From Streptomyces sp. B3I8 (GTDB taxonomy: Bacteria > Actinomycetota > Actinomycetes > Streptomycetales > Streptomycetaceae), in contig NZ_JAUSYN010000002.1 of NCBI RefSeq assembly GCF_030816915.1, forward strand, positions 3,361,501 to 3,425,500: a DNA stretch of 64,000 nt. Direction: 5' to 3'. A program made the translations under genes and the position numbers. Below, piece after piece: positions 17,202-25,938 of the stretch (its first letter is position 1; every line of letters starts with the position of its first letter). The notes below the pieces were generated by a model that was given only the letters and a program-made list of their open reading frames with translations, made no database searches and had not been told where the DNA came from.

Positions 17202-17638
17202 CCACCGATATCGACCTTGACGCACTTCCTCCGGACACCCTCGTCGCCGAGAACGGTCAGATCACCCCAATCGGGGAGCTGGTCATCGCGAAGACGGCCA
17301 AGGAACTGGCCGACGCCTGCCGACAGGCTGACGACCCGCAGGCCGCGCTCCAGGTGGTCCTGGAACTCATCCCCAAGTACATGACGGAGATCGTCAGCCG
17401 GCGCACCAGCGTCGCCCCCAGCCCGCTGCGCGCCGCCCTCACCGGCCTTGTCAGGTGCGAGGAGTGTCTGGAGCGACGCCCCGGCCGCGACCCACTGACT
17501 GGCGATCGGATGGATGGCCAGCCGGACACCGACGACACTTGGTCCGACCGCCTGCCGTGCACCCAGCAGCACGGCCACAGCAGCAACCACCGGGACGTCC
17601 TTGGGCGGAACTGGCGACGAGCGGAGATTTCGGTATGA
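17198..17638 (+). CDS. Hypothetical protein, second gene of the coupled operon
   Basis: 146 aa, not recognised. The N-terminal 75 residues (LPPDTLVAENGQITPIGELV) are followed by a region with two Cys pairs (LVRCEECLERRPG and a later LPCTQQHGHSS) that could bind metal. GTG start overlaps the upstream stop and the stop overlaps the next ATG (ATGA), so the three genes are translated as a unit and probably act together. Confidence 0.65.
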   Translation: MTTDIDLDALPPDTLVAENGQITPIGELVIAKTAKELADACRQADDPQAALQVVLELIPKYMTEIVSRRTSVAPSPLRAALTGLVRCEECLERRPGRDPLTGDRMDGQPDTDDTWSDRLPCTQQHGHSSNHRDVLGRNWRRAEISV

Positions 17639-18252
17639 CGATCCTCACCCGTGAGCGACTCTTCGCCGCGTCGCTCCACTTGCGCCAAGGGGATGCCCAG
17701 CAGGCGAAGGCCGTCATGCTGCGCCGTGACGGGGACCGCTTCATCGCCGTCTACGACCCCGAGCGGGCCTCTCTCGACACGGCAGCCGTGCTCACCCGCG
17801 CCCTCCTCTCCTCCAAGCGCATCACCATCTCCGAGGTAATCCTCGAAGGCCACGACCCGGACCTGACGGCCTTGTACCGTGCTGCCTCGAAGCTGCTCCC
17901 AGACGTAGAGATCACCAGCGGACCGCGGATCACGGAACCGACAGTGAAGGTGTGCAGCCAGGACCCGACACAGGCGACGTACTTCATCCCCGAGGGCTGG
18001 GACCTGTCCGACGCCCTCGACAGGCTGCCCGCCTTGTTCGCCAGCGCCCGGCCGGAGGTGGCCCGCCATTTGAATCGCATCGAACAGGCGAAGAAGGACT
18101 CCGGCGGGAAGATCGACCGTGCCCTCGACGTAGTGGCCATGCTGATCCTTAAGACCGACGATCCGGACGGCGTCTGGGACGAAGTGCTGCAGTTGCTCGA
18201 CCAGGTCGAGACCAAGCAGGCGACGGCTGACACACCCGCCACGGCGGCCTGA
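17635..18252 (+). CDS. Hypothetical protein, third gene of the coupled operon
   Basis: 205 aa from the ATG that overlaps the upstream stop (ATGA). A soluble alpha/beta protein by eye: MTILTRERLFAASLHLRQGD, then a beta segment FIAVYDPERASL and an internal AVLTRALLSSKRITISEVIL. The C-terminus is Thr/Ala-rich. No family recognised and no catalytic motif evident. Codon use is ordinary for the host. Confidence 0.7.
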   Translation: MTILTRERLFAASLHLRQGDAQQAKAVMLRRDGDRFIAVYDPERASLDTAAVLTRALLSSKRITISEVILEGHDPDLTALYRAASKLLPDVEITSGPRITEPTVKVCSQDPTQATYFIPEGWDLSDALDRLPALFASARPEVARHLNRIEQAKKDSGGKIDRALDVVAMLILKTDDPDGVWDEVLQLLDQVETKQATADTPATAA

Positions 18253-18410
18253 TCTCCCATGCAGGTCGATCCCTAACTGCCAGCCCTGCTGCAGTCAATT
18301 CGGACTCCGCGCTGTAGCGACCGTATCCGGATGGCAGAACACGTTCGGCGGACACGTCGGTCCAGCGGGGCCGACTGACCGACTGTGCCCCCGCAAACTG
18401 GGCCCTCGTA

Positions 18411-19058
18411 TTGCTGGCGACCTCGCTCCCGGTCGGGTCGATCTACTTCGGGTCGGACCTCGTAGCGAAGGTGCTGCACCACACCCCCGCGTCGGCCGAC
18501 TCCGCCGAAGCAGCCTCTGCCCAGTCGGGGCCCCAGCAAGCCGACCAGCAGGCCGCACGGTCGAGGTCTGACCAGGCGAAATCGGCCCCCGAGCAGCCGA
18601 CCGAGTCGACCCCTGTGAAGGTCGCCAAGGCGCCCGCGACGGGGCCGGCCGAGGCCGACGAGTCGACCCGCGCTACCCGACCGCCCCGGTCGGCCACCGT
18701 GTCGGAGTCGACCGTAGCCGCCCCGCGTCAGGCGACCGGTCGGGTCCCCGCCACCGCCGAGTCGACCGCCGACCGCACCCGCCCTCGTACCCGGACCGAC
18801 GCCCAAATCCTCGACGAGGCCCGACGCCTGACCGCCGACTGGAGCGACGACCGGCTGACCGCCAAGCGCCTGCGCGAAGAACTACGGATCAGCCAAAAGC
18901 GCGCCCCCTTCGTGCGCGACCAGCTGAAGGCCGAGCGCACCGGCCAGGCCGAGCCCGCCGCGAACGACGGCTTCGAGGCCGAGCCCCTCGACGGACTCGA
19001 CGAAGCCGCCTCCCAGCGGCACAGGGAACTCGACACAGCCCCCGTCGGCACCGTCTGA
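18411..19058 (+). CDS. Probable 5'-truncated plasmid-type protein with C-terminal HTH
   Basis: 215 aa if started at the TTG at 18411, but the same frame is open from 18318 and reads as coding just upstream (NWALVLLATSLPVGSIYF, a membrane-like segment). No good start or ribosome site is visible, so the gene has probably lost its 5' end. The middle is a disordered Ala/Ser/Glu/Pro stretch; the end (ILDEARRLTADW, then LTAKRLREELRISQKRAPFV) resembles the short HTH tails of actinobacterial plasmid spread or transfer proteins. Function unknown. Confidence 0.5.
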   Translation: MLATSLPVGSIYFGSDLVAKVLHHTPASADSAEAASAQSGPQQADQQAARSRSDQAKSAPEQPTESTPVKVAKAPATGPAEADESTRATRPPRSATVSESTVAAPRQATGRVPATAESTADRTRPRTRTDAQILDEARRLTADWSDDRLTAKRLREELRISQKRAPFVRDQLKAERTGQAEPAANDGFEAEPLDGLDEAASQRHRELDTAPVGTV

Positions 19059-19394
19059 CCCCGCAAACGCACCGATCACCCCACGCTTCCGGCTCACCCC
19101 GTGGCCCCGCGCCGACAAGCACAGGGGCACGGGAGCAAGCACAGCGAAGCACCCAACACCCCACGGAGACCCACCCCATGCACGAATCGCACCACCAACT
19201 CCCCACGCCCCAGCAGGAGATAGCTGCCACCCCAACCCCAGACAGCGCAGCCAGACAGCGCAGCAAGTTGTCGGATAAGGAGTCCTTACCCGGCCCGCGC
19301 CCTGGAGGGGGCGGAGGCGCCCGGCGCAGGGGCGCCGGGATCGGTCGGCCCGGGGGAGCCGACCGAGGCAGGGGGCGCTGAGCAGTCGTTCAGC

Positions 19395-19796
19395 GTGCCG
19401 CAGCAGCCTGCACCGCGTCGCCGTCTGCGTGACAAGCAGCTGCGCGAGCACCGCGTCCATCCCCGTGACAACGACAGCGAGATCGCTCTCGTGAAGAACG
19501 CCGCCGCCCTGAGCCGCATGCAGCCCGGCGGCTACGTCGCCGAGTGCGCGCTCGCCGCCGCCCGCGCCGACGACCCCACCGCCGCCGTCGCCGACTACCG
19601 CGCCATGGTGCAGACGCTGATGGCTGCCAACGGGCAGCTCGGTTTCATCGGCAACAACCTCAATCAGCTCACCTGGCACCTCAACAAGGACGGTGCCTGG
19701 CCCCACTCCGACACCGCCCAGCGGCTCCTGGAGCGTGTCGAGTCGTCCATCGCCGAGGTGGACACCGCCGTCGCCCAGATCACCGAGGGGCGGTGA
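19395..19796 (+). CDS. MobC-like relaxosome accessory protein
   Basis: 133 aa. It resembles plasmid MobC proteins: a basic start (PRRRLRDKQLREHRVHPR) suited to DNA binding, a central helix LKNAAALSRMQPGGYVAE-like segment, and GFIGNNLNQLTWHLNKDGAW, the hallmark NxNQ motif. GTG start at 19395; the frame stays open further left with low-complexity sequence, so the true N-terminus is uncertain. It ends four bases before the relaxase start, so the two form a mobilization operon. Confidence 0.75.
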   Translation: MPQQPAPRRRLRDKQLREHRVHPRDNDSEIALVKNAAALSRMQPGGYVAECALAAARADDPTAAVADYRAMVQTLMAANGQLGFIGNNLNQLTWHLNKDGAWPHSDTAQRLLERVESSIAEVDTAVAQITEGR

Positions 19797-19800
19797 GCCC

Positions 19801-21501
19801 TTGATCCCGAAGATCATCCTCGGCAAGGGGCCAGAGGCCACGCGCCGCACGATCGGCTACCTCTTCGGCAAGGGCCGGGCCAACGAGCACATCGACCCGC
19901 ACCTGGTGGCCTCCTGGAACGACTTCGCCCCCGACCCCGGCCGCAGCCCCCACCGCAGCCCCAAGGAAGTAGAGGCGCAGCTCGTCGCGCAGCTCGACCA
20001 GCCCGTGAAGATGCTCGGCGACAAGGCACCCAAGTACACCGTGTGGCACTGCCCGGTCCGTGCCGCACCCGAAGACCCGATCCTCACCGACGCCCAGTGG
20101 GCCGACATCGCCCGCCGGATCGTGGCCGCCGCCGGCATCGCCCCCGCAGGCGACACCGAAGCCTGCCGCTGGGTCGCCGTCCGCCACGCCGACGACCACA
20201 TCCACATCGCCGCCACCCTCGTACGGCAAGACGGCCGGCGCCCCCAGCGCGATTACGACCAGCGCGCCGTGCAACGCGAAGCCCGCCAGATCGAAGTCGA
20301 CTACGGGCTGAGGCGGTTGAAGCCGGGCGACGGCACCGCCGCCAAACGGCCCACCAGCAAGGAGCACTTCAAGGCCAAGCGCCTGGGTCAGGACGCGACC
20401 GCCCGCGAGATGCTGCGCCTGCGGGTCCGCCGCGCGATGGCAGCTGCCTCCACCGAGGCCGAGTTCTTCGCCCTGCTGGAGGCCACCGGCGTGACCGTGC
20501 GCCTCAAGCGCGGCCCCTCCGGCGACGCACTCGGCTGCAACTTCGCCCTGCCCGGCGACACCAACGACAAGGGCGAGCCGGTCTTCTACGCGGGCTCCAC
20601 CCTCGCCCCCGACCTCTCCCTCCCCCAGATCCGCCGACGCCTCGCCACCACCAGCCCCGAACCGGTTACCGTCCGGCCGGGCAACCCCTGGCACCAGGCG
20701 ACCGCCGCCACCGAACGCATCCCGCACCACCTCACCCGCAGCAGCGACGACGTGGCCCAGGGCCAGCTAGCCGCGCTCGGCGCAGCATTCGACCTGCTCC
20801 CGCTCACCGCCCCCGCCATGGTGCGGGCCGAACTCGAACGAGCCGCCGTCGCCTTCGAGCGCGCCACCCGCTCCCGCATCGCCGGCGACGACGCCAGTGC
20901 CCGTGCCCTGCGCCGCAGCGTCCAGGCGATCTGGAAAGACCCCACACAGCATGGCGACGGTGCCGGGCTGGCGATGCTGCTGGACGTCGCCCTCACCGCG
21001 GTCGCCTACGCGATGCACTGGCACCGCACCCGCCAGCACGCCCAGCAGCAGGCGGCAGCCGAGCAGACCCTCATCCACCTGCAGGCCGCGTACGCGCAGG
21101 TCGCCGGCCCGGTCCTGACGGACCTCGCACGCCGCTCCCCCAACCTCCAGACCAAGCGCCGCTACGCCCACCACCTCCAGCAGGCGGTACCGGAACACGC
21201 CGAGCACATCCTCAACGACCCCGCCTGGGACGCACTCGCCACCGTGCTCGCCGAGGCAGAAGCAGCAGGACACAACCCGGCCACCGTCCTCGACCAGGCA
21301 CTCGGCCAGCGCACCCTGGACGACGCCCACAGCCCCGCCCGCGCACTGACCTGGCGCATCCGCCGCCTCGGCGAACGCCACGCCCCCAGCCCATTGGCTG
21401 CGGCAGCCAGGGCTCGCAGCACCACACCACACCCCGCCGCTCCCATCCAACCAGCGGCAGCCCCTCCAGCGCCACATCCGTCACCAGCACGGCGGCGCTG
21501 A
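19801..21501 (+). CDS. Relaxase / mobilization nuclease (VirD2-MobA class)
   Basis: 566 aa from the TTG at 19801 (IPKIILGKGPEATRRTIGY), which has GAGGGG upstream and follows mobC by 4 bp. The relaxase fold is indicated by YLFGKGRANEHIDPHLVASW, KYTVWHCPVRA (motif near residue 80) and the metal-binding HADDHIHIAATLVRQDG near 140 (three His). The rest is a long helical, Ala/Arg-rich tail. The enzyme would nick at an oriT and pilot the strand; no oriT was identified, but the 300 bp upstream of mobC is the likely place. Confidence 0.85.
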   Translation: MIPKIILGKGPEATRRTIGYLFGKGRANEHIDPHLVASWNDFAPDPGRSPHRSPKEVEAQLVAQLDQPVKMLGDKAPKYTVWHCPVRAAPEDPILTDAQWADIARRIVAAAGIAPAGDTEACRWVAVRHADDHIHIAATLVRQDGRRPQRDYDQRAVQREARQIEVDYGLRRLKPGDGTAAKRPTSKEHFKAKRLGQDATAREMLRLRVRRAMAAASTEAEFFALLEATGVTVRLKRGPSGDALGCNFALPGDTNDKGEPVFYAGSTLAPDLSLPQIRRRLATTSPEPVTVRPGNPWHQATAATERIPHHLTRSSDDVAQGQLAALGAAFDLLPLTAPAMVRAELERAAVAFERATRSRIAGDDASARALRRSVQAIWKDPTQHGDGAGLAMLLDVALTAVAYAMHWHRTRQHAQQQAAAEQTLIHLQAAYAQVAGPVLTDLARRSPNLQTKRRYAHHLQQAVPEHAEHILNDPAWDALATVLAEAEAAGHNPATVLDQALGQRTLDDAHSPARALTWRIRRLGERHAPSPLAAAARARSTTPHPAAPIQPAAAPPAPHPSPARRR

Positions 21502-21567
21502 TCACCCCCGCGTCCAGCCGCCACCTTCACCGACACCGATCACACGACACCGCACAAGGAACCGCCC

Positions 21568-21960
21568 ATGCCCCAGCCCTCCGTCCGCCCCCATGTCGTC
21601 GTCCTCCTCACCGAAGTGACCAGCACCCCCCGCGATGACCACTCACTCATCAATCGCCACTACGGGACCGCGTTCACCGACGCCGAGCGCGACCTCATCT
21701 GCACCGCTACCCCGGCGGAGATAACCGCCGCGATCGCGCAGCGAGAGCTTGAGAACGAGTGGGTGCGCGAAACCAACGAGATACATAAGGCCCTCTTCGA
21801 CCTGGTCACGAAGTACATCGACCAACTCCCCGAGGGCGCCCTGTGCAGCAACATCTACGCCCACATGACCGACGAGGACTACGCGGAATGCGACCGCTTG
21901 GCCAGGATCGTCGCCGCACGAAACGGCTTCGATTACCCCGCCGAGGACGAAGACAGCTGA
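21568..21960 (+). CDS. Hypothetical element protein
   Basis: 130 aa, not recognised. Acidic, helical, with SLINRHYGTAFTDAERDLI near residue 28, ENEWVRETNEIHKALFDLV near 63 and an acidic C-terminus (DYPAEDEDS). ATG start with AAGGA upstream. It lies 66 bp after the relaxase, same strand, and ends at a hairpin, so is probably the last gene of the mobilization operon. Confidence 0.65.
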   Translation: MPQPSVRPHVVVLLTEVTSTPRDDHSLINRHYGTAFTDAERDLICTATPAEITAAIAQRELENEWVRETNEIHKALFDLVTKYIDQLPEGALCSNIYAHMTDEDYAECDRLARIVAARNGFDYPAEDEDS

Positions 21961-21973
21961 CCGCACGCACGCC

Positions 21974-22002
21974 AACGGCGGCCCACCCAGTGGGCCGCCG
22001 TT
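21974..22002 (+). terminator. Terminator of the mobilization operon
   Basis: Stem AACGGCGGCCCA / TGGGCCGCCGTT with a 5-nt loop, 13 bp past the stop codon. Confidence 0.75.
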
Positions 22003-22029
22003 GCGGCAGGACCGGAGCGGCTTGCCGAT

Positions 22030-22672
22030 TCACCCCGCAGACCTCACCACCATGGCCTTGGCAACCGCCTTGCGCACGTGGGCATCGACAAGACCCGGGC
22101 TACCCGAGACCACAACGACCACCGTCCCGATGCGGACCGCGTGGAGGTTCCGCGTTCCGATGTCATATGGCGAGTCCGTGAGCTGTGCGTTCCGCTGAAT
22201 CCGCGCTCTGTGTCACCTTGATCGTTCCGGGGTTCGTGTCACTTCCCCGGACGGTGTCTCGAAAGCGAGCGGTTCTCCTTCAGCGCGACCTTCAGTTCCT
22301 CTTTGGTCTCCTCCAACGCCTCTCGCAGCCGATCACGCTCGGCCTCGGTCTCCCGCAGCCGGGTCATGCTCGCCTTGAGTCGGTCGCTCTCCGCGCGCAA
22401 GGTTCTGAGCCAGGACAATCCCGATCAGTTCCGTGACCGCGTGCCGCTGCCGCACGCCGACCGCTCTGATCCACCCAACGACAACCCTGACGAAGGTGAA
22501 GACGATGGCGATGACTGGAACCCGGAGCCGCCCGGAACGCGTCCGGCTCCGCCACCAAGCGCCCGACCAGAACGGCGTGGAGGGCCTCGCCGTAGGCGTA
22601 CTTCTTGGTCAGACGAAGCCAGCCCTCTTGCGACGCCGGGGATCTGGGTAGCCGAACACCTCCGTCGGCCAT
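22030..22672 (-). pseudogene. Frameshifted remnants of minus-strand genes, including a membrane/coiled-coil protein
   Basis: Three pieces with good codon bias occur in successive minus-strand frames: 22672 leftward (EGWLRLTKKYAYGEALHAVL), then a hydrophobic piece (VPVIAIVFTFVRVVVGWIRA, about 22560-22420), then a coiled coil ending at 22239 (LKASMTRLRETEAERDRLRE). Read with two frameshifts they make one plausible protein: soluble N-terminus, membrane segment, coiled-coil tail. A further coding-like scrap (IGTVVVVVSGSPGLVDAHVR) ends at 22030. The last 59 codons (22239-22418) could alone be a small gene from a TTG. The first piece overlaps the end of the glycosyltransferase. Confidence 0.4.
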
Positions 22673-23673
22673 GGTTCCGACTCCCTTCTCCCGGTATGCG
22701 CCAGGGGCGGCGTCTCTGGGACGGTCGGGGAGGTCGGCCGAGATGGCGAGGTGACGGGGTTCGGTGTCACGTCCTCGACGGTCGGGGAGGTCGGCCGAGA
22801 TGGCGAGGCGACGGGGTTCGGCGTCACGTCCTCGACGGTCGGCGCGGTGAAGTGACGATATTGCCTGAGGTTCTCGGTGTCCGGGTACGGGCGACGCCAT
22901 GGCTTGCGGGAGCCGATGAAGTGGAGCACGAAGGCACGTCGCTCCTGATCTCGGTACGCGTCGTACTCCGTACCCAGTCGTGGCGGCCAAGCCTCGGGCG
23001 GGATGTCGCGGAAGTCAGTCATCGGGAACACGTTCCAGCGCGGATCCAGCTCGATCCATCGACCGTGCGTGAGCGCGTTGAGCGCATCTTGCTCCAGACA
23101 GACCGGGACCTGATCCTGGCTCGCAAGCCAGTGGAGGGCCCGCTCGGTCAAGCTCTCCCGACGCCACTGGCGGAGGTTGCACAGCATCACCCCGGCATTG
23201 AAGTAGGGCGCGTCGGGCGCGAATCGTCCGCTGCCGCCGTCTGCCAGCGCCTCGTGGAGGTTGGGACGCCACATGTCCCGCACGGCCGCGAGGGGGCTGT
23301 CACCGAGGTCCGTCGCGAACAGCTCTGTCACGTCTCGCATCAGCACGACGTCCACGTCCATGTACAGCACCACGTCGTCCGGCACCAGCTCTGGCAGGAA
23401 CAGGCGCGCGTACGTCGCGCCGGTCAGATAGCGCAGCAGTGGCAGGTCGGACAGGTCGCGGCGCAGACGGACGATCTCCAGATCGAGGAAGAGGGACCTC
23501 GCGTGCTCGACGACCTTAGCGCTCGGTGAATCGTCCGTCATCAGTGCCGTGATACGCACACCGCTCTTCGGCGGCAGGAAGCGGGCCAGCGACGACAGCA
23601 TGTTGCGTGCCGCCGATGCGTACTGACCATCGAACGCGATCGCTATGCGCAACCCCCGACCCCCATGCCCCAC
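22609..23673 (-). CDS. Glycosyltransferase family 8 protein with repeated C-terminal tail
   Basis: 354 aa. GT8 retaining transferases use a nucleotide sugar and a DxD metal site: here IAIAFDGQYASAARNMLSSL at the start and VVLYMDVDVVLMRDVTEL near residue 105 (DVDVV). Later landmarks are APYFNAGVMLCNL near 156, CLEQDALNAL near 195 and VLHFIGSRKPW near 258 (His metal ligand). After residue 275 is a Pro/Ser/Thr-rich tail with a 19-residue unit repeated twice. GTG start at 23673; a TTG 21 bp later is possible. Divergent from the sulfotransferase; together they suggest making and sulfating a surface or secreted glycan. No signal peptide, so cytosolic. Confidence 0.85.
   Translation of the reverse strand: MGHGGRGLRIAIAFDGQYASAARNMLSSLARFLPPKSGVRITALMTDDSPSAKVVEHARSLFLDLEIVRLRRDLSDLPLLRYLTGATYARLFLPELVPDDVVLYMDVDVVLMRDVTELFATDLGDSPLAAVRDMWRPNLHEALADGGSGRFAPDAPYFNAGVMLCNLRQWRRESLTERALHWLASQDQVPVCLEQDALNALTHGRWIELDPRWNVFPMTDFRDIPPEAWPPRLGTEYDAYRDQERRAFVLHFIGSRKPWRRPYPDTENLRQYRHFTAPTVEDVTPNPVASPSRPTSPTVEDVTPNPVTSPSRPTSPTVPETPPLAHTGRRESEPWPTEVFGYPDPRRRKRAGFV
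22720..22833. repeat. 57-bp tandem duplication in the glycosyltransferase tail
   Basis: Two 57-bp units (22720-22776, 22777-22833) differing at three positions or so, followed by the first bases of a third. They encode TVEDVTPNPVASPSRPTSP twice. In-frame unit length keeps the gene open. Confidence 0.9.
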
Positions 23674-23747
23674 GTGTGCGATCTAGGAACCAATACGCTA
23701 AGGGGCGGTCGAGTGACGGTCAAGGCGGTCAAAAGGGGGTGCGACCT

Positions 23748-24497
23748 GTGGCGCGAGCGAGCGACATGGCGTCGGCGCCGGGCAGAGGCGTGCTCATTTG
23801 CAGCACACCGAGGGCAGGGACTCACCTGCTGGCTGGTCTGCTGGAGAGCACGGGTTTGTCGGGGAAACCGGGGGAGTATCTGTACAACCGCGTTATTGAA
23901 CTGGACGGTGAGAACATCCCGATCGGTCCGGCGCACCGGACGCAGCCGGACCAGCTACGAAAGCTGATGCGGATCGGGACTTCGGCCAACGGCGTGTGGG
24001 GCCTGATCGTCATGGGGTCGTACCTGGACGAGATCGTCGCCGGGCTGCAGCGATACCAGTCCGCGAGTGGAGCGAGCTGGCGCGAGGTGATCGAGCGCGC
24101 CTTCGACCGCCCGGTATATGTGTGGAACCGGCGGCTGGACACGGCGGCACAAGCGGTGTCTCTGTACCGGGCGCTGGAGACCGACGTCTGGTATGCCGAC
24201 GACGTTCGTGGCGTGGGCGCTGACGTTCCCTATCGTCGCAACCGGATCGCGCACTGGGAACACATGATCCGGGAGCAGAACGAGGAGTGGACGCGCCGGT
24301 TCTCCGACAGCGGGATCACGCCGATCACGGTGACGTACGAGGACGCGCTGGCGGACCCGGAAGGTGTGGTGGACCGGATCCTGGACAGCGTGGGGGTCGC
24401 GCGAGGCGACCGGCCGGTGCAGCCGCTCACGCGCCAGCAGGGAAACGACGTGAGCTTGGAATGGCTGGCCCGGTACCGCCGGGACGGTTCAACGTGA
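23748..24497 (+). CDS. Stf0-type sulfotransferase
   Basis: 249 aa. Stf0 enzymes transfer sulfate from PAPS to trehalose or related sugars. Seen here: the 5'-phosphosulfate loop in VLICSTPRAGTHLLAGLLES near residue 14, EYLYNR near 43, GVWGLIVMGSYLDEIV near 80, a helical middle with VSLYRALETDVW near 141, and TYEDALADPEGVVDRIL near 210, the typical end motif. GTG start at 23748 has AAAAGGGGGTG upstream; an ATG at 23766 is the alternative. Product may modify a sugar assembled by the divergent GT8 enzyme. The 3' end overlaps the convergent small gene by about 70 bp. Confidence 0.8.
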   Translation: MARASDMASAPGRGVLICSTPRAGTHLLAGLLESTGLSGKPGEYLYNRVIELDGENIPIGPAHRTQPDQLRKLMRIGTSANGVWGLIVMGSYLDEIVAGLQRYQSASGASWREVIERAFDRPVYVWNRRLDTAAQAVSLYRALETDVWYADDVRGVGADVPYRRNRIAHWEHMIREQNEEWTRRFSDSGITPITVTYEDALADPEGVVDRILDSVGVARGDRPVQPLTRQQGNDVSLEWLARYRRDGST

Positions 24498-24834
24498 CCG
24501 CAGTCTCCGCGATCCAGTCCCGGTACGCCCCGCGCCCCGGGCACGTACGGACCTCGCCGCCGATGACGAGCGGCTGCTGGCAGCGCATCATCAGTCCGGC
24601 CACCTCCCGCCGGGACGGCACCCGCAACTCCGGCGGCAAGAAGTCGACCGCCACAGCTTCCTCCGCAGCCGGAGCCGTTGCCGTCGGCTCGGGCGCGTCG
24701 GGCCACGGCTGCGTGGCCTGTAGCTGTAGGAGCAACTCATAGCCCGCGCGCTGGGCTTCACGGAACGCGCGGTCCTCGCGAGCACGTCGAAAGAACAAGA
24801 TCTCTTCCTCTCTGTCTTCTGGCGGGCACGGCAT
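24427..24834 (-). CDS. Hypothetical protein convergent with the sulfotransferase
   Basis: 135 aa, not recognised. Starts with a charged helix (EDREEEILFFRRAREDRAF) and a central DFLPPELRVPSRREVAGLM segment; later CQQPLVIGGEVRTCPGRG has two Cys that may bind metal. ATG start with GAGAGAGG upstream. The last 24 codons overlap the sulfotransferase on the other strand, so the real C-terminus may be less constrained than drawn. Confidence 0.5.
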   Translation of the reverse strand: MPCPPEDREEEILFFRRAREDRAFREAQRAGYELLLQLQATQPWPDAPEPTATAPAAEEAVAVDFLPPELRVPSRREVAGLMMRCQQPLVIGGEVRTCPGRGAYRDWIAETAVTLNRPGGTGPAIPSSRRFPAGA

Positions 24835-24897
24835 GTGCGTCCGCTCATGCGGATATCGGCGAGCCGCCCGCCAGCGGATCCTCTGGAACAGGGGTCG

Positions 24898-25794
24898 TCA
24901 GCTGAGGCGGATGACGGTGAGCCGGCCCTCGGCGCCCTCGGGCACAGTGCGGCGGGGCACCGGAACCGGTGAGGCGAGTGAGGAGGCGAACGCGGCGACC
25001 AGGTCGTGCGGGACACTGGCGCTGAAGCTGGCGCACCACAGATACGGGGCGCCGAGAACCGGTTCCGCCCATGCCTGCCAACCCACCAGGTCGGGGCGCG
25101 GGTCGGCGTCCTCGATGAACGGCGGCACCATCTCCAGGGAGACGCTGCAGGAGAATCCGGGATCCATCGCGGTGGTGCGGGGGCGGTCAGCGTCGCGAAG
25201 CCAGCCGCGGGCAGAGAGCGCGCTGAGGACGGTCTCGGGCCCCTCGAAGCCGACGTCGGGCGCCCTGCGGCTGTCGATCTCCACGAGGAGATCGGCGAGC
25301 GCCTCGTACGGGACACCGGCGGTGAAGTACGCGTTCCACGCGGTCATCACCGAGGCGGCATGAGGGCGGGCGCTCAGCTGCCAGGCCACCGGCAGGCCGC
25401 CCAGCTCGAACGGGTAGGCCGCAAGGACCCACTCGGCACCCCACAGCCCGTCCGGGCTGACGTACAGCAGGGTGCGGCGGGCGGTGGGCCACATGCGCCA
25501 ACCGAGGCCGGACAGGGTGTCGCCGATCCGCTCGGCAAGCGCATCGTCGTCGCCGGCCAAGTGGCGCGGGGTGACCCAGTACACCGGGCCCGGTGGTTCG
25601 GGGCAGAAGGGATCGCTGGGATGGTGCGGGGGCAGGGGCGCCTCCATAGGCTCGCGGACAGGTCCACCACGGTGATTGACCTGGGGATTCAGAAGGTCGT
25701 CCACGTTGACATGCTTGTTCGCCGAGCACCAGTGGTTGCCGGGGCTTCCCTGTCTGCCTCCGGCGAACTGGTGATCCTTCGACGTGGACCGCAT
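24898..25794 (-). CDS. DUF317 domain protein
   Basis: Up to 298 aa. DUF317 proteins are frequent on actinobacterial plasmids and integrative elements; role unknown. The family pattern is seen twice: YWVTPRHLAGDDDALAERI with GWRMWPTARRTLLYVSPDGL near residues 72-120, and WCASFSASVPHDLVAAFASS near 262, the usual closing segment. An ATG at 25794 gives the full length, but the first 50 residues lack family character and an internal start (for example at MEAPLPPHHP near 25647) is equally likely. Single-gene unit, leftward. Confidence 0.7.
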   Translation of the reverse strand: MRSTSKDHQFAGGRQGSPGNHWCSANKHVNVDDLLNPQVNHRGGPVREPMEAPLPPHHPSDPFCPEPPGPVYWVTPRHLAGDDDALAERIGDTLSGLGWRMWPTARRTLLYVSPDGLWGAEWVLAAYPFELGGLPVAWQLSARPHAASVMTAWNAYFTAGVPYEALADLLVEIDSRRAPDVGFEGPETVLSALSARGWLRDADRPRTTAMDPGFSCSVSLEMVPPFIEDADPRPDLVGWQAWAEPVLGAPYLWCASFSASVPHDLVAAFASSLASPVPVPRRTVPEGAEGRLTVIRLS

Positions 25795-25938
25795 CCACTC
25801 GTCCTGCCGCTCGACCAGGTTTCACTGCTCCGGTCGCTGCCCGAAGTCCTGGCAAGTTTCGGCAAGTTCCTGGCTTGAGGGCTCCGTCGCGGGCAAGCTC
25901 TGGCACAGAGATCGTTACCGGCATCCGAGGAGGACATC

